A DNA stretch of 64,000 bases from Conexibacter sp. CPCC 206217 (GCF_030646165.1 NZ_JAUTDO010000017.1:1-64000), one strand, 5' to 3'; positions 1 through 8,511 are shown, counted from the stretch's first letter. The notes: generated by a model not told the origin, from the sequence alone. Numbers and translations: made by a program.

Positions 1-4
1 CGAC

Positions 5-2800
5 TTGGACGCCGCGCCCGCCGGCGCGGCACCCGCGCCCGGCGCCGCGCCCGCCGCCGCCCCGCCCGCCCCCAACGGCGCCCCGATCACGATCGCGCGC
101 CGTGCCGCCGCCGCGCGGCACGAGCTGCTGGAGGGCACGGGGCTGGCGATCCCGCTCGTCGCCGGCGGCGCCTGCGAGGGCGTGCTGGAGCTGCACCTGC
201 GGCCGGGCGCGGCGTTGGACCGCGAGCTCGTCGCCGACGTCGGCGCGCTCGCCGGCCAGGTCGCGCTGCACCTGCACTACCGCCGCGGGGCGGCGCTGCT
301 GGACCTGCACCAGCGCGCGCTCGCGGCGACCAACAACGGCATCGTGATCGCGGAGGACGACGGCGCCGGGCGCTGGCCGGCGACGTTCGTCAACGAGGCC
401 TTCGAGCAGCTGACCGGCTACCGCTCCGACGAGGTGCTCGGCCGCAGCCTGGCGCTGCTGCAGGGCGCCGAGACCGACGCGGAGGCGATCGCCGAGATGG
501 GCGCCGCGTTGCGCACCGGCGAGGAGTGCTGGGTGACGGTGCGCAACTACCGCCGCGACGGCTCGCCGTTCTGGAACGAGATCTTCCTGATGCCGGTCGC
601 CGACGACGACGGCACCGCGCGCCGCTACGTCGGGATCCTGCACGACGTGACCGAGCGCGTCAGCGACGCGATCGAGCTGGCCGAGACCGAGTCGCGCTAC
701 CGCACGCTGATCGAGACGATCCCGGCCGTCACCTACGTCAGCGAGTGGGACGAGCTCGGCACGTTCGTCTACGTCAGCCCCCAGATCGAGCAGCTGCTCG
801 GCTTCCCGTCGCAGCGCTGGATCGGCGAGACGACGCTGTGGGAGGACCAGATCCACCCCGACGACATCGACCGCGTGATGGCGGAGACGCGCTACGCCTT
901 CCGCGAGGAGACGTCGTTCGACTGCGAGTACCGGATGCTGCACGCCGACGGCCGCGTCGTGTGGGTCTGGGAGCACGACACCGTGATCCGCGACGAGCAC
1001 GGCAACCCCCGCCTGACGCAGGGGATCATCACCGACGTGACCGCGACGCGGATCGCGGAGGCGGCGCTGGCGGAGAGCGAGGAGCGCAGCCGCGCGGTGA
1101 TCGGCGCGCTGGAGGAGGGGCTGCTGATCTACGGCTCCGACGGCCGCGTGATCAGCTGCAACGACGCCGCCGTGCGGATCTTCGGCGCGCGCTCCGCGGA
1201 GGAGCTGATGGACATGGGCCAGGGCGCGAGCGGCGTCACGATGACGTTCGAGGACGGCACGCCGATCACGAGCGAGACCTCGACGGCCGGGCGCGCGTTC
1301 GAGACCGGGCTGCGCCAGCCGGAGAGAGTCGTCCACTTCGAGCGCGCCGACGGCTGGGAGCTGTGGGCGACGGTCAGCAGCCATCCGATCTTCCACGAGG
1401 GCGACACGCGGCCCTACGGCGTCGTGTCGGCCTTCACCGACATCACCGAGCGCCGCCGCGCGCAGGAGCAGATCGCGTTCCTCGCCTACCACGACTCGCT
1501 CACGAAGCTGCCCAACCGCGCGCTGCTGGACGAGCACCTCGCGCTCGCGCTCGCGCGGGCGCGGCGCGCCGGCAGCTCCGTCGCGCTGCTGTACGTCGAC
1601 CTCGACGACTTCAAGGCCGTCAACGACAGCCTCGGCCACGCCGCCGGCGACGAGCTGCTGCGGCGGATCGCGGTGCGGCTGAAGACGGTCGTGCGCACGA
1701 CCGACCTGCTCGCGCGCCAGGGCGGCGACGAGTTCCTGATCCTGCTGACCGACCTCGACAAGGACGCGCGGCTGCGCGCCGAGGCGGTCGCCAAGCAGGT
1801 CGAGGCGGCGCTGCTGGAGCCGTTCCACCTCGCCGACGCGGAGTTCGAGGTCGGCGCCTCGATCGGGATCTCGATGTACCCCGACGACGCCGCCGACGCG
1901 GACACGCTGCTGCGCCACGCCGACGCCGCGATGTACGAGGTCAAGCACGCCGGCCGCGGCGGGATCGCCAGCTACGGCGGCGACTCGCGCCAGACGCTGG
2001 CGCGGCTGTCGCTGACGAGCAAGCTGCGCCGCGCGCTGCAGCGCGACGACTTCGTCGTGCACTACCAGCCGATCGTCGCGCCCGGCGACGGCGGGCTGCA
2101 CGCGTTCGAGGCGCTCGTGCGCTGGCAGGACGCCGAGCGCGGCATGGTCGGGCCCAACGAGTTCATCCCGCTGGCCGAGGACGCGGGCCTGATCGAGGCG
2201 ATCGGCGGCTGGGTCCTGCACGCCGTCTGCGCGCAGCAGCGCGCGTGGTGCGCGGAGGGGCTGGCCAGCCACGTGCACGTCAACGTCTCGCCGCGCCAGC
2301 TGCGCAGACCGGACTTCCCCTCGACCGTGCGCGCGGCGCTGGACGAGCACGGCCTCGACGCCTCGATGCTGACGCTGGAGATCACCGAGTCGGCCGCGAT
2401 GCTCGACGCCGAGCGCGCGAACCCGGTCGTGCTGGCGCTGCACGAGCTGGGCGTGCGGCTCGCGATCGACGACTTCGGCGCCGGCCACTCCTCGCTCGTG
2501 CGGCTGCGCGACGTGCCGGTGCAGACGCTGAAGATCGACCAGTCGTTCCTGCGCGGCGTGCCCGACGACGCGCAGGCCTCCTCGATGCTGACCGCGATCA
2601 TCGAGCTGGGCGCCGCGCTCGGCATGGTGACGATCGCCGAGGGTGTCACGAGCGAGGCGCAGCGCCGCTTCCTGGTCGAGCGCGAATGCCCGCTCGCGCA
2701 GGGCTTCCAGTTCGCCCGCCCGCTCTCCGCCGACGACGCGACGGCGCTGCTGAAGCGCGGCGGCGCGGTCGGCGGCGCGGCGCGCGGCGGGGCGCGCTGA
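5..2800 (+). CDS. PAS-GGDEF-EAL cyclic-di-GMP turnover protein, probably 5'-truncated by the window
   Basis: The protein is a sensory diguanylate cyclase/phosphodiesterase. The first ~95 residues look like the end of a GAF domain, followed by three PAS/PAC units (about 105-215, 230-350 and 355-480), a GGDEF domain and an EAL domain. The GGDEF motif is intact at residues 573-577, and the EAL motif (702-704, in FEALVRW) and the downstream DDFGAG motif are also intact, so both activities are possible. No transmembrane segment is visible, so it is probably a cytosolic sensor. The first in-frame start in the window is a TTG after only four bases, and the GAF domain looks incomplete, so the real start probably lies upstream of the window. 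A tRNA gene follows; no partner gene is visible. Confidence 0.9.
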   Translation: MDAAPAGAAPAPGAAPAAAPPAPNGAPITIARRAAAARHELLEGTGLAIPLVAGGACEGVLELHLRPGAALDRELVADVGALAGQVALHLHYRRGAALLDLHQRALAATNNGIVIAEDDGAGRWPATFVNEAFEQLTGYRSDEVLGRSLALLQGAETDAEAIAEMGAALRTGEECWVTVRNYRRDGSPFWNEIFLMPVADDDGTARRYVGILHDVTERVSDAIELAETESRYRTLIETIPAVTYVSEWDELGTFVYVSPQIEQLLGFPSQRWIGETTLWEDQIHPDDIDRVMAETRYAFREETSFDCEYRMLHADGRVVWVWEHDTVIRDEHGNPRLTQGIITDVTATRIAEAALAESEERSRAVIGALEEGLLIYGSDGRVISCNDAAVRIFGARSAEELMDMGQGASGVTMTFEDGTPITSETSTAGRAFETGLRQPERVVHFERADGWELWATVSSHPIFHEGDTRPYGVVSAFTDITERRRAQEQIAFLAYHDSLTKLPNRALLDEHLALALARARRAGSSVALLYVDLDDFKAVNDSLGHAAGDELLRRIAVRLKTVVRTTDLLARQGGDEFLILLTDLDKDARLRAEAVAKQVEAALLEPFHLADAEFEVGASIGISMYPDDAADADTLLRHADAAMYEVKHAGRGGIASYGGDSRQTLARLSLTSKLRRALQRDDFVVHYQPIVAPGDGGLHAFEALVRWQDAERGMVGPNEFIPLAEDAGLIEAIGGWVLHAVCAQQRAWCAEGLASHVHVNVSPRQLRRPDFPSTVRAALDEHGLDASMLTLEITESAAMLDAERANPVVLALHELGVRLAIDDFGAGHSSLVRLRDVPVQTLKIDQSFLRGVPDDAQASSMLTAIIELGAALGMVTIAEGVTSEAQRRFLVERECPLAQGFQFARPLSADDATALLKRGGAVGGAARGGAR

Positions 2801-2866
2801 GCGGCTCGCCGGCCCGCGCGGCGGCGTTCGCCCCCGGCTCTGCGAGCGCCGCGCGCCAGGGTTCGC

Positions 2867-2872
2867 TACGCT
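2867..2872 (+). promoter_or_regulatory. Possible -10 element of the tRNA-Thr promoter
   Basis: TACGCT lies 11 bases upstream of the mature tRNA 5' end, the distance expected for a -10 hexamer serving a stable RNA with a very short leader. No convincing -35 is seen, so this is a position-based suggestion. Confidence 0.3.
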
Positions 2873-2883
2873 GGCACCTCGTC

Positions 2884-2956
<73 letters not shown>

Positions 2957-2960
2957 TGCT

Positions 2961-2992
2961 GGAAGCCGCCTGCGAGGGCGGCTTCCTTGTTT
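2961..2992 (+). terminator. Rho-independent terminator of the tRNA-Thr gene
   Basis: A perfect 10-bp inverted repeat (GGAAGCCGCC / GGCGGCTTCC) with a 6-nt loop TGCGAG is followed by TTGTTT. It starts 4 nt after the tRNA, which marks the tRNA as a monocistronic unit. Confidence 0.9.
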
Positions 2993-3017
2993 CCGGGCTC
3001 GGTGTCAGGAGAGCGTG

Positions 3018-3218
3018 ATGGGCGCAGTGATCGTGACCGACGCGACGAACGCGGGCGACAGCGTCAAGCTGATCGTGCGCGAGTCCTACGACGACGTCGT
3101 CGAGCGGCTGCGGGCCGCGGCCGGCGGCGGGCTCGCGCTGTTCACGCTGCACCAGGACGGCAAGCGGGTCGCGGTCAACCCCGCCCACGTCGCGTTCGTG
3201 CGCGAGCCGTACGCGTAG
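3018..3218 (+). CDS. Small conserved-looking hypothetical protein (66 aa)
   Basis: This short soluble protein has no recognised function. An AGGAGA ribosome-binding site lies just upstream of the overlapping GTG (3015) and ATG (3018) codons; ATG is preferred. The sequence has a helix-forming stretch (VRESYDDVVERLRAA) followed by a beta-type segment with KRVAVNPAHVAFVREPYA. This arrangement vaguely recalls FlbD-like or LytTR-like small beta proteins, but no family can be assigned. Strong third-position GC supports real coding. It is transcribed from the same strand as the tRNA but after the terminator, and converges with the antiporter gene, leaving 3 bp between the stops. Confidence 0.7.
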   Translation: MGAVIVTDATNAGDSVKLIVRESYDDVVERLRAAAGGGLALFTLHQDGKRVAVNPAHVAFVREPYA

Positions 3219-3221
3219 GGC

Positions 3222-4733
3222 TCAAGAGCCCACCGGCGAGCCTTCCTGGAAGTCCAGCTCGCGCTGAAGGATCCGCAGGCTCGCGTCGGGCAGGCGGCCG
3301 GCGTCGCGCCAGCGCACCAGTTCCTCGCGCTCGGCGTCGATCATGCTGCGGCGCAGCAGGCCGCGGGCCTCGGTCTCGCGCGCGAACTGGTCGTCGTCGA
3401 CCTCGTCGTCGGCGAGCGTGCTGACGCGGTTCTGCGCCCGCGTGCGCCGCACCTCGTAGAGGCTGCGCAGCCGCGCCCCGACGTCGGCGGGGACGCGCTC
3501 CTCCTCTATCAGCTCGTCCAGCCGCCGCAGCGCGGCCTCGACCGCCGCCAGCCGCGCCTCCGCGCGCACGCGGCGCTGCTCCGCCTCGTCGGCTCTCAGT
3601 CTCAGCGCTCGCAGCAGCGGCGCGAACGTGAGGCCCTGCCCGACGAGCGTGATCAGCACGACGAGGTAGGCGCAGAACAGCAGCAGGTGGCGGTCGGGGA
3701 AGTCGAGCGGCAGCGCGAACGCGGTCGCGAGCGTGATCACGCCGCGCGTGCCGGCCCACCACAGCGCGACGACCTCCCGCAGCGACAGTCTCGTCTCGCC
3801 CGCGGCACGCGTGATGCGCCGCAGCCACAGCAGCCACAGCGGGCGCACGAGCAGCACGGCGCCGACGGTCCCCAGCGCCGCGGCGGCGATCGTCGAGGCG
3901 GAGTAGTCGCCGAGCCCCTCGACGACGTTGTCCGCCTGGTTGCCGATCAGCAGGAAGACGTAGCCCTCCAATATGAACTCGAGCAGCCGCCAGACGGCGC
4001 GCGTCTGCAGGCGGGCGGGACCGGACTCGATCACCGGCGACTGGTGGCCGAGCGTGAGGCCGGCGACGACGACCGCGAGCACACCGGAGGCCTCGGCCGA
4101 CTGCGCCAGCGCGAAGGCGGCGAACGGCGTCGCGAGCGAGAGCGCGTTCTCCAGCAGCGGATCCGACAGCCGCCTTGCCGCGAAGCGCACGATCGCGGCG
4201 ATCAGCAATCCTGCCGCGACGCCGCCGGCGACCGCCCAGATGAAGCGCCCGACGCCCTCCGGCAAGGCGATCCCGCCGCCCGCCGCGGCGGCCGTGACGG
4301 CGATCCCGTAGAGCGTCAGCGCGGTCGCGTCGTTCAGCAGCCCCTCGCCCTCGATCAGCGTCGTGAGCCGCTCCGGCATCCGCGCGCGGCGCCCGATCGC
4401 GAGCGCGGCGACCGGGTCCGGCGGCGCGACCGCGGCCCCGAGCGCGAGCGCCGCCGCGAACCCGATCGCCGGCACGATCGCGTCGAGCACGACCGCCACG
4501 ACCAGCGCCGTCGCGAGCACCAGCCCGACCGACAGCGACCCGATCACGCGCAGATGCGAGCGCATCTGCAGCACGCTCGCGTTGAGCGCCGCGGCGTACA
4601 GCAGCGGCGGGATCAGCAGCTCCAGCACGACGTCCGGATCGAGGTCTCTCGACGGCCCGACGTTCAGCACCGACAGCACCGTCCCGGTCAGCACGAACAG
4701 CACCGCCGCGGGCAGCCCGGTCCGATCCGCCAC
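3222..4733 (-). CDS. CPA1-family Na+/H+ (cation/proton) antiporter, start uncertain
   Basis: The protein is a membrane cation:proton exchanger of the NhaP/CPA1 family for pH and sodium homeostasis. The family signature regions are visible: GAAVAPPDPVAALAIG and EGEGLLNDATAL, the latter containing the conserved Asp of the ion-binding site, within ten or more hydrophobic segments. A long, charged cytoplasmic C-terminal tail follows the last helix. From the first GTG (4733) the product is 503 aa but lacks the usual first transmembrane helix. That helix (VILIGLSGLLIILAVRVV) is encoded in the same open frame immediately upstream, to about 4793, where no ATG, GTG or TTG occurs. The true start is therefore probably non-canonical or disrupted. 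Confidence 0.9.
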   Translation of the reverse strand: MADRTGLPAAVLFVLTGTVLSVLNVGPSRDLDPDVVLELLIPPLLYAAALNASVLQMRSHLRVIGSLSVGLVLATALVVAVVLDAIVPAIGFAAALALGAAVAPPDPVAALAIGRRARMPERLTTLIEGEGLLNDATALTLYGIAVTAAAAGGGIALPEGVGRFIWAVAGGVAAGLLIAAIVRFAARRLSDPLLENALSLATPFAAFALAQSAEASGVLAVVVAGLTLGHQSPVIESGPARLQTRAVWRLLEFILEGYVFLLIGNQADNVVEGLGDYSASTIAAAALGTVGAVLLVRPLWLLWLRRITRAAGETRLSLREVVALWWAGTRGVITLATAFALPLDFPDRHLLLFCAYLVVLITLVGQGLTFAPLLRALRLRADEAEQRRVRAEARLAAVEAALRRLDELIEEERVPADVGARLRSLYEVRRTRAQNRVSTLADDEVDDDQFARETEARGLLRRSMIDAEREELVRWRDAGRLPDASLRILQRELDFQEGSPVGS

Positions 4734-4966
4734 GACGCGGACGGCCAGGATGATCAGCAGTCCGCTGAGTCCGATGAGGATGACGTCGAGGATTCCTTGA
4801 TGATCGCGGATGGCACGTCGGCGACAGTCGCTCCCCAGCCGTCCGCTCGTCGATTCCGAGTGGCAATGTGCCAGCGCGGGCGGCAGACGGCACGGGACAC
4901 TCGTGCTGAGCGAGCCGGCGCGGCGCGGTCCGGCGCGGCGCTGCCCAGCTCGACGCGGAGTGGATC

Positions 4967-5299
4967 GTGCTGTACGGCGGCGGCTGGTGGCGCGGGCCGC
5001 CGGTGCTGTGCCGGCGCACCTCGCCGTGGCAGGCCAAGAGCGGCGCGGAGCTGAACGCGAACGACTACCCGGCGGCTCTGCACGCCGCGTACTTCTGCTG
5101 CTCGCTGACGCCGCTCGAGCGCCAGCCGCGCTGGATGGAGGCGCTCGATCCCGCCGTGCTGCTGCCGCCGAGACACGTGCGTGACGCTCCGTTCTCGAGC
5201 AGCTGGCTCGACGTGATGCTGGCGGTCGACGCGGCCCGGCTCAATCCGGTGCGAGCCGCTCGTCGAGCGCGCGCAGCGTCACCTCGAGCGAGCGTCTGA
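4967..5299 (+). CDS. Possible small hypothetical protein, Trp/Cys-rich (110 aa)
   Basis: This frame has strongly GC-ending codons and a protein-like composition rich in Trp, Tyr and Cys (for example WIVLYGGGWWRGPP, YFCCSLTPLERQP). The first start codon is GTG 4967, but plausible coding begins slightly earlier (from the stop at 4907), so the 5' end may be lost or use an odd start. The last 59 bp overlap the 3' end of the convergent SRPBCC gene, and the Arg/Ala-rich tail there is probably not native. No family is recognised. It could be a real small gene or the remnant of one; it is the only coding signal in the 450 bp between the antiporter and SRPBCC genes. Confidence 0.35.
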   Translation: MLYGGGWWRGPPVLCRRTSPWQAKSGAELNANDYPAALHAAYFCCSLTPLERQPRWMEALDPAVLLPPRHVRDAPFSSSWLDVMLAVDAARLNPVRAARRARAASPRASV

Positions 5300-5672
5300 G
5301 CCAGTGCGCGCCGCCGCACACGAGCAGGAGGCGGTCGAGCCAGGCGGCGACCTCGGTGCGGGCGGTCAGCGTGACGCTGGACGAGGCGGTGTGCTCTCGT
5401 ATCTCCCAGCGCACGGTCCCGATCGTCGTGCCGCCGCCGGCCTCGACGCGGCCGACCAGCTCGTGCGGCGGGTCCGACACCGCCATCCGGATCCACAGCG
5501 TGCGGTGGATTCCGAGCGGACCGCGCAGGCGCACCTGCGAGCGCTCGCCGTCGTAGGGGCGCAGCGGCTGCAGGCGCCGGCCGAGCAGCTGCCAATGGCG
5601 GTCCGGGTTCTCCAGGAACGTGTAGATCTCCACGGGTGAAGCGGCGATCGTGCGAGTCGCGTGGACGTCCAC
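5241..5672 (-). CDS. SRPBCC (START/Bet v1-fold) family protein
   Basis: This 143-aa protein begins with the typical pattern of the polyketide cyclase/SRPBCC family: a first strand (ATRTIAASPVEIYTFLENP) followed by helices, then strands TVRWEIREH and VTLTARTEV, and a C-terminal amphipathic helix ending in LEVTLRALDERL. Such proteins bind hydrophobic ligands in a deep cavity. It starts at GTG 5672 with no clear Shine-Dalgarno. It lies just downstream of the TetR/MFS efflux operon on the same strand (84 bp gap), so co-transcription is possible. The ligand is unknown. Confidence 0.8.
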   Translation of the reverse strand: MDVHATRTIAASPVEIYTFLENPDRHWQLLGRRLQPLRPYDGERSQVRLRGPLGIHRTLWIRMAVSDPPHELVGRVEAGGGTTIGTVRWEIREHTASSSVTLTARTEVAAWLDRLLLVCGGAHWLRRSLEVTLRALDERLAPD

Positions 5673-5756
5673 CAGCGGGAACGATGACCGGTCAGGCGGT
5701 CGAGGCGTGCCGCGGAGGCGCCGACGAAGGGCCGGACGGGATCGTGGAGCGAAGGA

Positions 5757-7325
5757 TCACTGCTGTTCTACGACAGCAATCTTGCGGTCCTCGCGGCGGA
5801 CCGGCGTCGGCGTCGGCGCCGGCGCCGACCGCCCGCGCAGCACCAGTGCCGCGAGCAGGGCGCTGACGGCGAGCAGGGCGATGCTGACGATGAGGACGAC
5901 GTGCAGGCCGCTCAGGAACGCGTCGCGCGCGGCGGCGACGAGTGCGTCGCCGGCTGCCGCGGGCAGGCTGCCGACGACCTCGACCGCGCGGCCGAGCGAC
6001 TCGTCGGCGGCGCTCTGCGCGCTGCTGCCGACGCCCGGCACGACGCCGATCGCGTCGGTGTAGACGGCCGCGAGGATCGAGCCGAGCAGGGCGACGCCGA
6101 GGCCGCCGCCGAGCTCGTAGGCGGTCTCCTCGATCGCCGCGGCGTTGCCGGCGCGCTCGGCCGGCACGGCCGAGATGATCACGTCGTTGGCCGCCACGAG
6201 CGCGATCTCGAGGCCGAGGCCGATCGCGACGAACGGGATCGACAGCAGCAGGACGCGGTCGTCGAGGCCGAGCGCCAGCAGCGGCACGAGCGCGACCGTC
6301 GTCAGCGCCAGCCCGCCGGTGATCGTCGTGCGCGTGCCGAGGCGGCGCAGCACCGGCGCCGCCAGCAGGCCGCCCGCGAGGCTCGCGATCATCAGCGGCA
6401 GCAGCCGCACGCTCGCCGCCAGCGGCTCCAGCCCGAGCACGAGCTGCAGGTACTGCGCGAAGAACAGCTCCAGCCCGACGAGGCCGAACATCGACAGCAG
6501 CACGCAGCCGGTCGCGACGGTGAAGGCGCGGTCGGCGAACAGGCGCATGTCGAGCAGCGGCTCCGAGCGCGCGAGCTGACGGCGGGTGAAGACCGTCAGC
6601 GCGACGAGCGCGGCGACCAGCACGCCGATCACGAGCGGATCGGCAAAGCCGTGACGCGCGCCCTGCTTGAGGCCGAACGCGAAGCCGAGGATGCCGGCGC
6701 CGACGAGCACGACCGACGGCGTGTCCCACGGCGGCGGGACCAGCGCCTTGCTCTCGGGCAGCAGCTTCAGCCCGAGCGGCAGCACGATCAGGACGACCGG
6801 GACGTTGATCAGGAAGACCGCGCCCCACCACCAGTGCTCGACGAGGAAGCCGCCGACGAGCGGGCCTATCGCCGCGCCGCCGGCCATCGTCGCGCTCCAG
6901 ATGCCGACGGCGGTACGGCGCTCGTCACGATCCTCGAACGCATTGCGCACGATCGACATCGTCGAGGGCAGGATCATCGCGCCGCCGACGCCCATCACCG
7001 CGCGCGCGGCGATCAGCACCGCCGGTGACCATGCGGCCGCGGCGAGCGCCGAGGCGGCCCCGAAGACGACGAGGCCGCCGAGCAGGATCCGCTTGCGCCC
7101 GAAGCGGTCGCCGAGCGCGCCGGAGGCGACCAGCAGCGGCGCCACGACGAGCGGGTAGACGTCGATGATCCACAGCAGTGCGACCGCCGACGGCTTCAGG
7201 TCCTCCGTCATCGCGGGCGCCGCGACGTGCAGCACCGTGACGTCGATCACGACGACGAGGACGGCCGCGCAGATGACGGCCAGCACGGTCCAGCGACCGG
7301 CGGCGGCGGGGAGTCTCGGGCTCAT
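5757..7325 (-). CDS. MFS drug:H+ antiporter, DHA2 (14-TM) family
   Basis: This 522-aa polytopic exporter has the DHA2 pattern: first helix VLAVICAAVLVVVIDVTVLHVAAPAM carrying the conserved Asp, motif A in GALGDRFGRKRILL, RAVMGVGGAMILPSTMS (motif C region) and about 14 hydrophobic segments. The ATG at 7325 is chosen because it overlaps the TGA of the upstream TetR gene (ATGA), indicating translational coupling; no separate ribosome-binding site is seen. Export of toxic amphiphiles under TetR control is the likely role; the substrate cannot be read from sequence. Confidence 0.93.
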   Translation of the reverse strand: MSPRLPAAAGRWTVLAVICAAVLVVVIDVTVLHVAAPAMTEDLKPSAVALLWIIDVYPLVVAPLLVASGALGDRFGRKRILLGGLVVFGAASALAAAAWSPAVLIAARAVMGVGGAMILPSTMSIVRNAFEDRDERRTAVGIWSATMAGGAAIGPLVGGFLVEHWWWGAVFLINVPVVLIVLPLGLKLLPESKALVPPPWDTPSVVLVGAGILGFAFGLKQGARHGFADPLVIGVLVAALVALTVFTRRQLARSEPLLDMRLFADRAFTVATGCVLLSMFGLVGLELFFAQYLQLVLGLEPLAASVRLLPLMIASLAGGLLAAPVLRRLGTRTTITGGLALTTVALVPLLALGLDDRVLLLSIPFVAIGLGLEIALVAANDVIISAVPAERAGNAAAIEETAYELGGGLGVALLGSILAAVYTDAIGVVPGVGSSAQSAADESLGRAVEVVGSLPAAAGDALVAAARDAFLSGLHVVLIVSIALLAVSALLAALVLRGRSAPAPTPTPVRREDRKIAVVEQQ

Positions 7326-7903
7326 GGCCGTGTGTAGGTGGCGCCGGCCGGCGCCTCGGTGGTGCCGCGCGTGGCGATGCCGCCGAGCACGGTCGCGCGC
7401 ACGAGGCGCGGTGCTTCGCGGGGCCCGACGTGGCCGTCGTCGATCGCCCACCAGATCGCTTCCAGCTGGGCGCCGACGGAGTAGGCGAGCCAGCGCGGCG
7501 GCAGGTCGGGACGGAAGGCGCCCTCGACCTGCCCGCGCGCGAAGAAGCGCTCCAGGCGCGCGTCCTGCGTCTCTATCTCGGCGACGAGCCGCGGGACGCG
7601 GTAGACGTACGGCTCGGCGAACAGCAGCGCGTACGCCTTCGCGAACGCGAGCGTCGAGTCGAGCAGCCGCTCGAACGCCTCCAGCACCGGCGCGTGGTCG
7701 ATGCCGGCCGCGTCGAACAGCCGCTCGCAGTCGGCCAGCACGTGCTCGCTGAGACGCTCGACGAGCGTCTCGCGATCGCCGAACGCGCGATGCAGCGTCG
7801 TGCGGCTGATGCCGGCGGCGCTGGCGATCTCCTGCATCGAGGAGCCCGGCTGGCGGGCCAGCACGCGCGCGACGGCGTCAAAGAGCTGTGTCTGGTCCGC
7901 CAT
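7322..7903 (-). CDS. TetR-family regulator of the adjacent efflux pump
   Basis: This 193-aa regulator has an N-terminal helix-turn-helix (SMQEIASAAGISRTTLHRAFGDRETLVERL, residues about 22-50) of TetR type, followed by an all-helical ligand-binding domain. It is the first gene of a two-gene operon with the MFS exporter (4-bp overlap). A near-palindromic site (7923-7940) lies 20 bp upstream of its start, consistent with autorepression and ligand-triggered induction of the pump. The inducing ligand is unknown. Confidence 0.93.
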   Translation of the reverse strand: MADQTQLFDAVARVLARQPGSSMQEIASAAGISRTTLHRAFGDRETLVERLSEHVLADCERLFDAAGIDHAPVLEAFERLLDSTLAFAKAYALLFAEPYVYRVPRLVAEIETQDARLERFFARGQVEGAFRPDLPPRWLAYSVGAQLEAIWWAIDDGHVGPREAPRLVRATVLGGIATRGTTEAPAGATYTRP

Positions 7904-7922
7904 GGAACGTCAGCGTAGCAGG

Positions 7923-7940
7923 TGGAACAAAACTGTTTCA
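7923..7940. promoter_or_regulatory. Probable TetR operator
   Basis: TGGAACA-AAAC-TGTTTCA is an inverted repeat with 7-bp arms and one mismatch. It lies 20 bp upstream of the TetR start codon, where it could occlude the TetR/MFS promoter. This is inferred from symmetry and location only. Confidence 0.55.
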
Positions 7941-8011
7941 TCTGCTGCTTGAGTGTTGCGTTCTCTGGGTGAGCGTTCGCGACCGTCGTCGCGCTGTCCC
8001 GGCGTTGCTCC

Positions 8012-8344
8012 CTACTGCGCCAGTCCGCACCGCGCGCAGACTGCCGCGAGTCGCTCCATCGCCGCGTCGGGGCGGTCGGGGAGCGCGTCGAGCGCCGCCG
8101 CGGCTGCCTGCACGTCCTCGATCGTGACGTTGCCGGCTTCGAGCGCGAAGCGGCCGAGCCAGCGCACCGCGGCGCGGTCGTAGCCGTCGTGGTCGCGCAT
8201 CAGCAGGCAGATCCGCAACGCGTCCTGGAGGCTGATGTGCGGCATCGCCGCGGCCAGTGAGCGGATCCGCGGGAGGTCGCCGGCGTCGAGCGCCTGGCGG
8301 AAGATCACGTACGGAGGAATGCCGGTGCCTGTAGTCACGAACAT
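8012..8344 (-). CDS. Small hypothetical protein with an SOS box at its start
   Basis: This 110-aa, mostly helical soluble protein has no recognised function. It shows two short similar helical stretches (VIFRQALDAGDLPRIRSLAAAMP and AALDALPDRPDAAMERLAAVC) and several Cys residues near the C-terminus. Codon use is strongly GC3-biased, supporting real coding. The start ATG (8344) lies inside a perfect LexA-type palindrome; an in-frame GTG at 8338 is an alternative start. If the box is functional, the gene should be induced by DNA damage. It is preceded by a 347-bp hairpin-rich gap and transcribed independently of the TetR gene upstream. Confidence 0.75.
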   Translation of the reverse strand: MFVTTGTGIPPYVIFRQALDAGDLPRIRSLAAAMPHISLQDALRICLLMRDHDGYDRAAVRWLGRFALEAGNVTIEDVQAAAAALDALPDRPDAAMERLAAVCARCGLAQ

Positions 8345-8351
8345 ATGTTCG
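8338..8351. promoter_or_regulatory. Candidate LexA (SOS) box
   Basis: CGAACATATGTTCG is a perfect 14-bp palindrome matching the Gram-positive/actinobacterial LexA consensus CGAAC-N4-GTTCG in all ten defined positions. It overlaps the ATG of the minus-strand gene at 8344, so LexA binding would block both transcription and initiation. No second box was noticed elsewhere in the window. Confidence 0.6.
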
Positions 8352-8482
8352 CAGTGGGTTCTACAGCCTATGAGTGGAGTCGGCGGCTCGGTGGGGCCGC
8401 TTGGGCGCGGTCGAACCGTTCGAGCGAAATCTTCGCCATCGGGCCAACCACGTCGCTGGCTGCGTCCCGCAATATCCCTCTC

Positions 8483-8507
8483 GTTCTAAATCTCTCCTCC
8501 TTAGAAC
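8483..8507 (-). other. Hairpin presenting a Shine-Dalgarno-like loop
   Basis: A perfect 7-bp inverted repeat (GTTCTAA / TTAGAAC) encloses 11 nt. On the minus strand the loop reads GGAGGAGAGAT, a perfect Shine-Dalgarno sequence, yet no convincing start codon or coding frame follows. It sits in the gene-free stretch 8345-8691, which otherwise holds only the two larger hairpins listed next. Confidence 0.4.
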
Positions 8508-8511
8508 ACAA

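Noticed and set aside
3218-3231. GGGCTCAAGAGCCC palindrome over the convergent stops
   Set aside because: The two-base centre is too tight for an RNA hairpin and there is no T-tract; it is more likely a chance palindrome at the gene junction.
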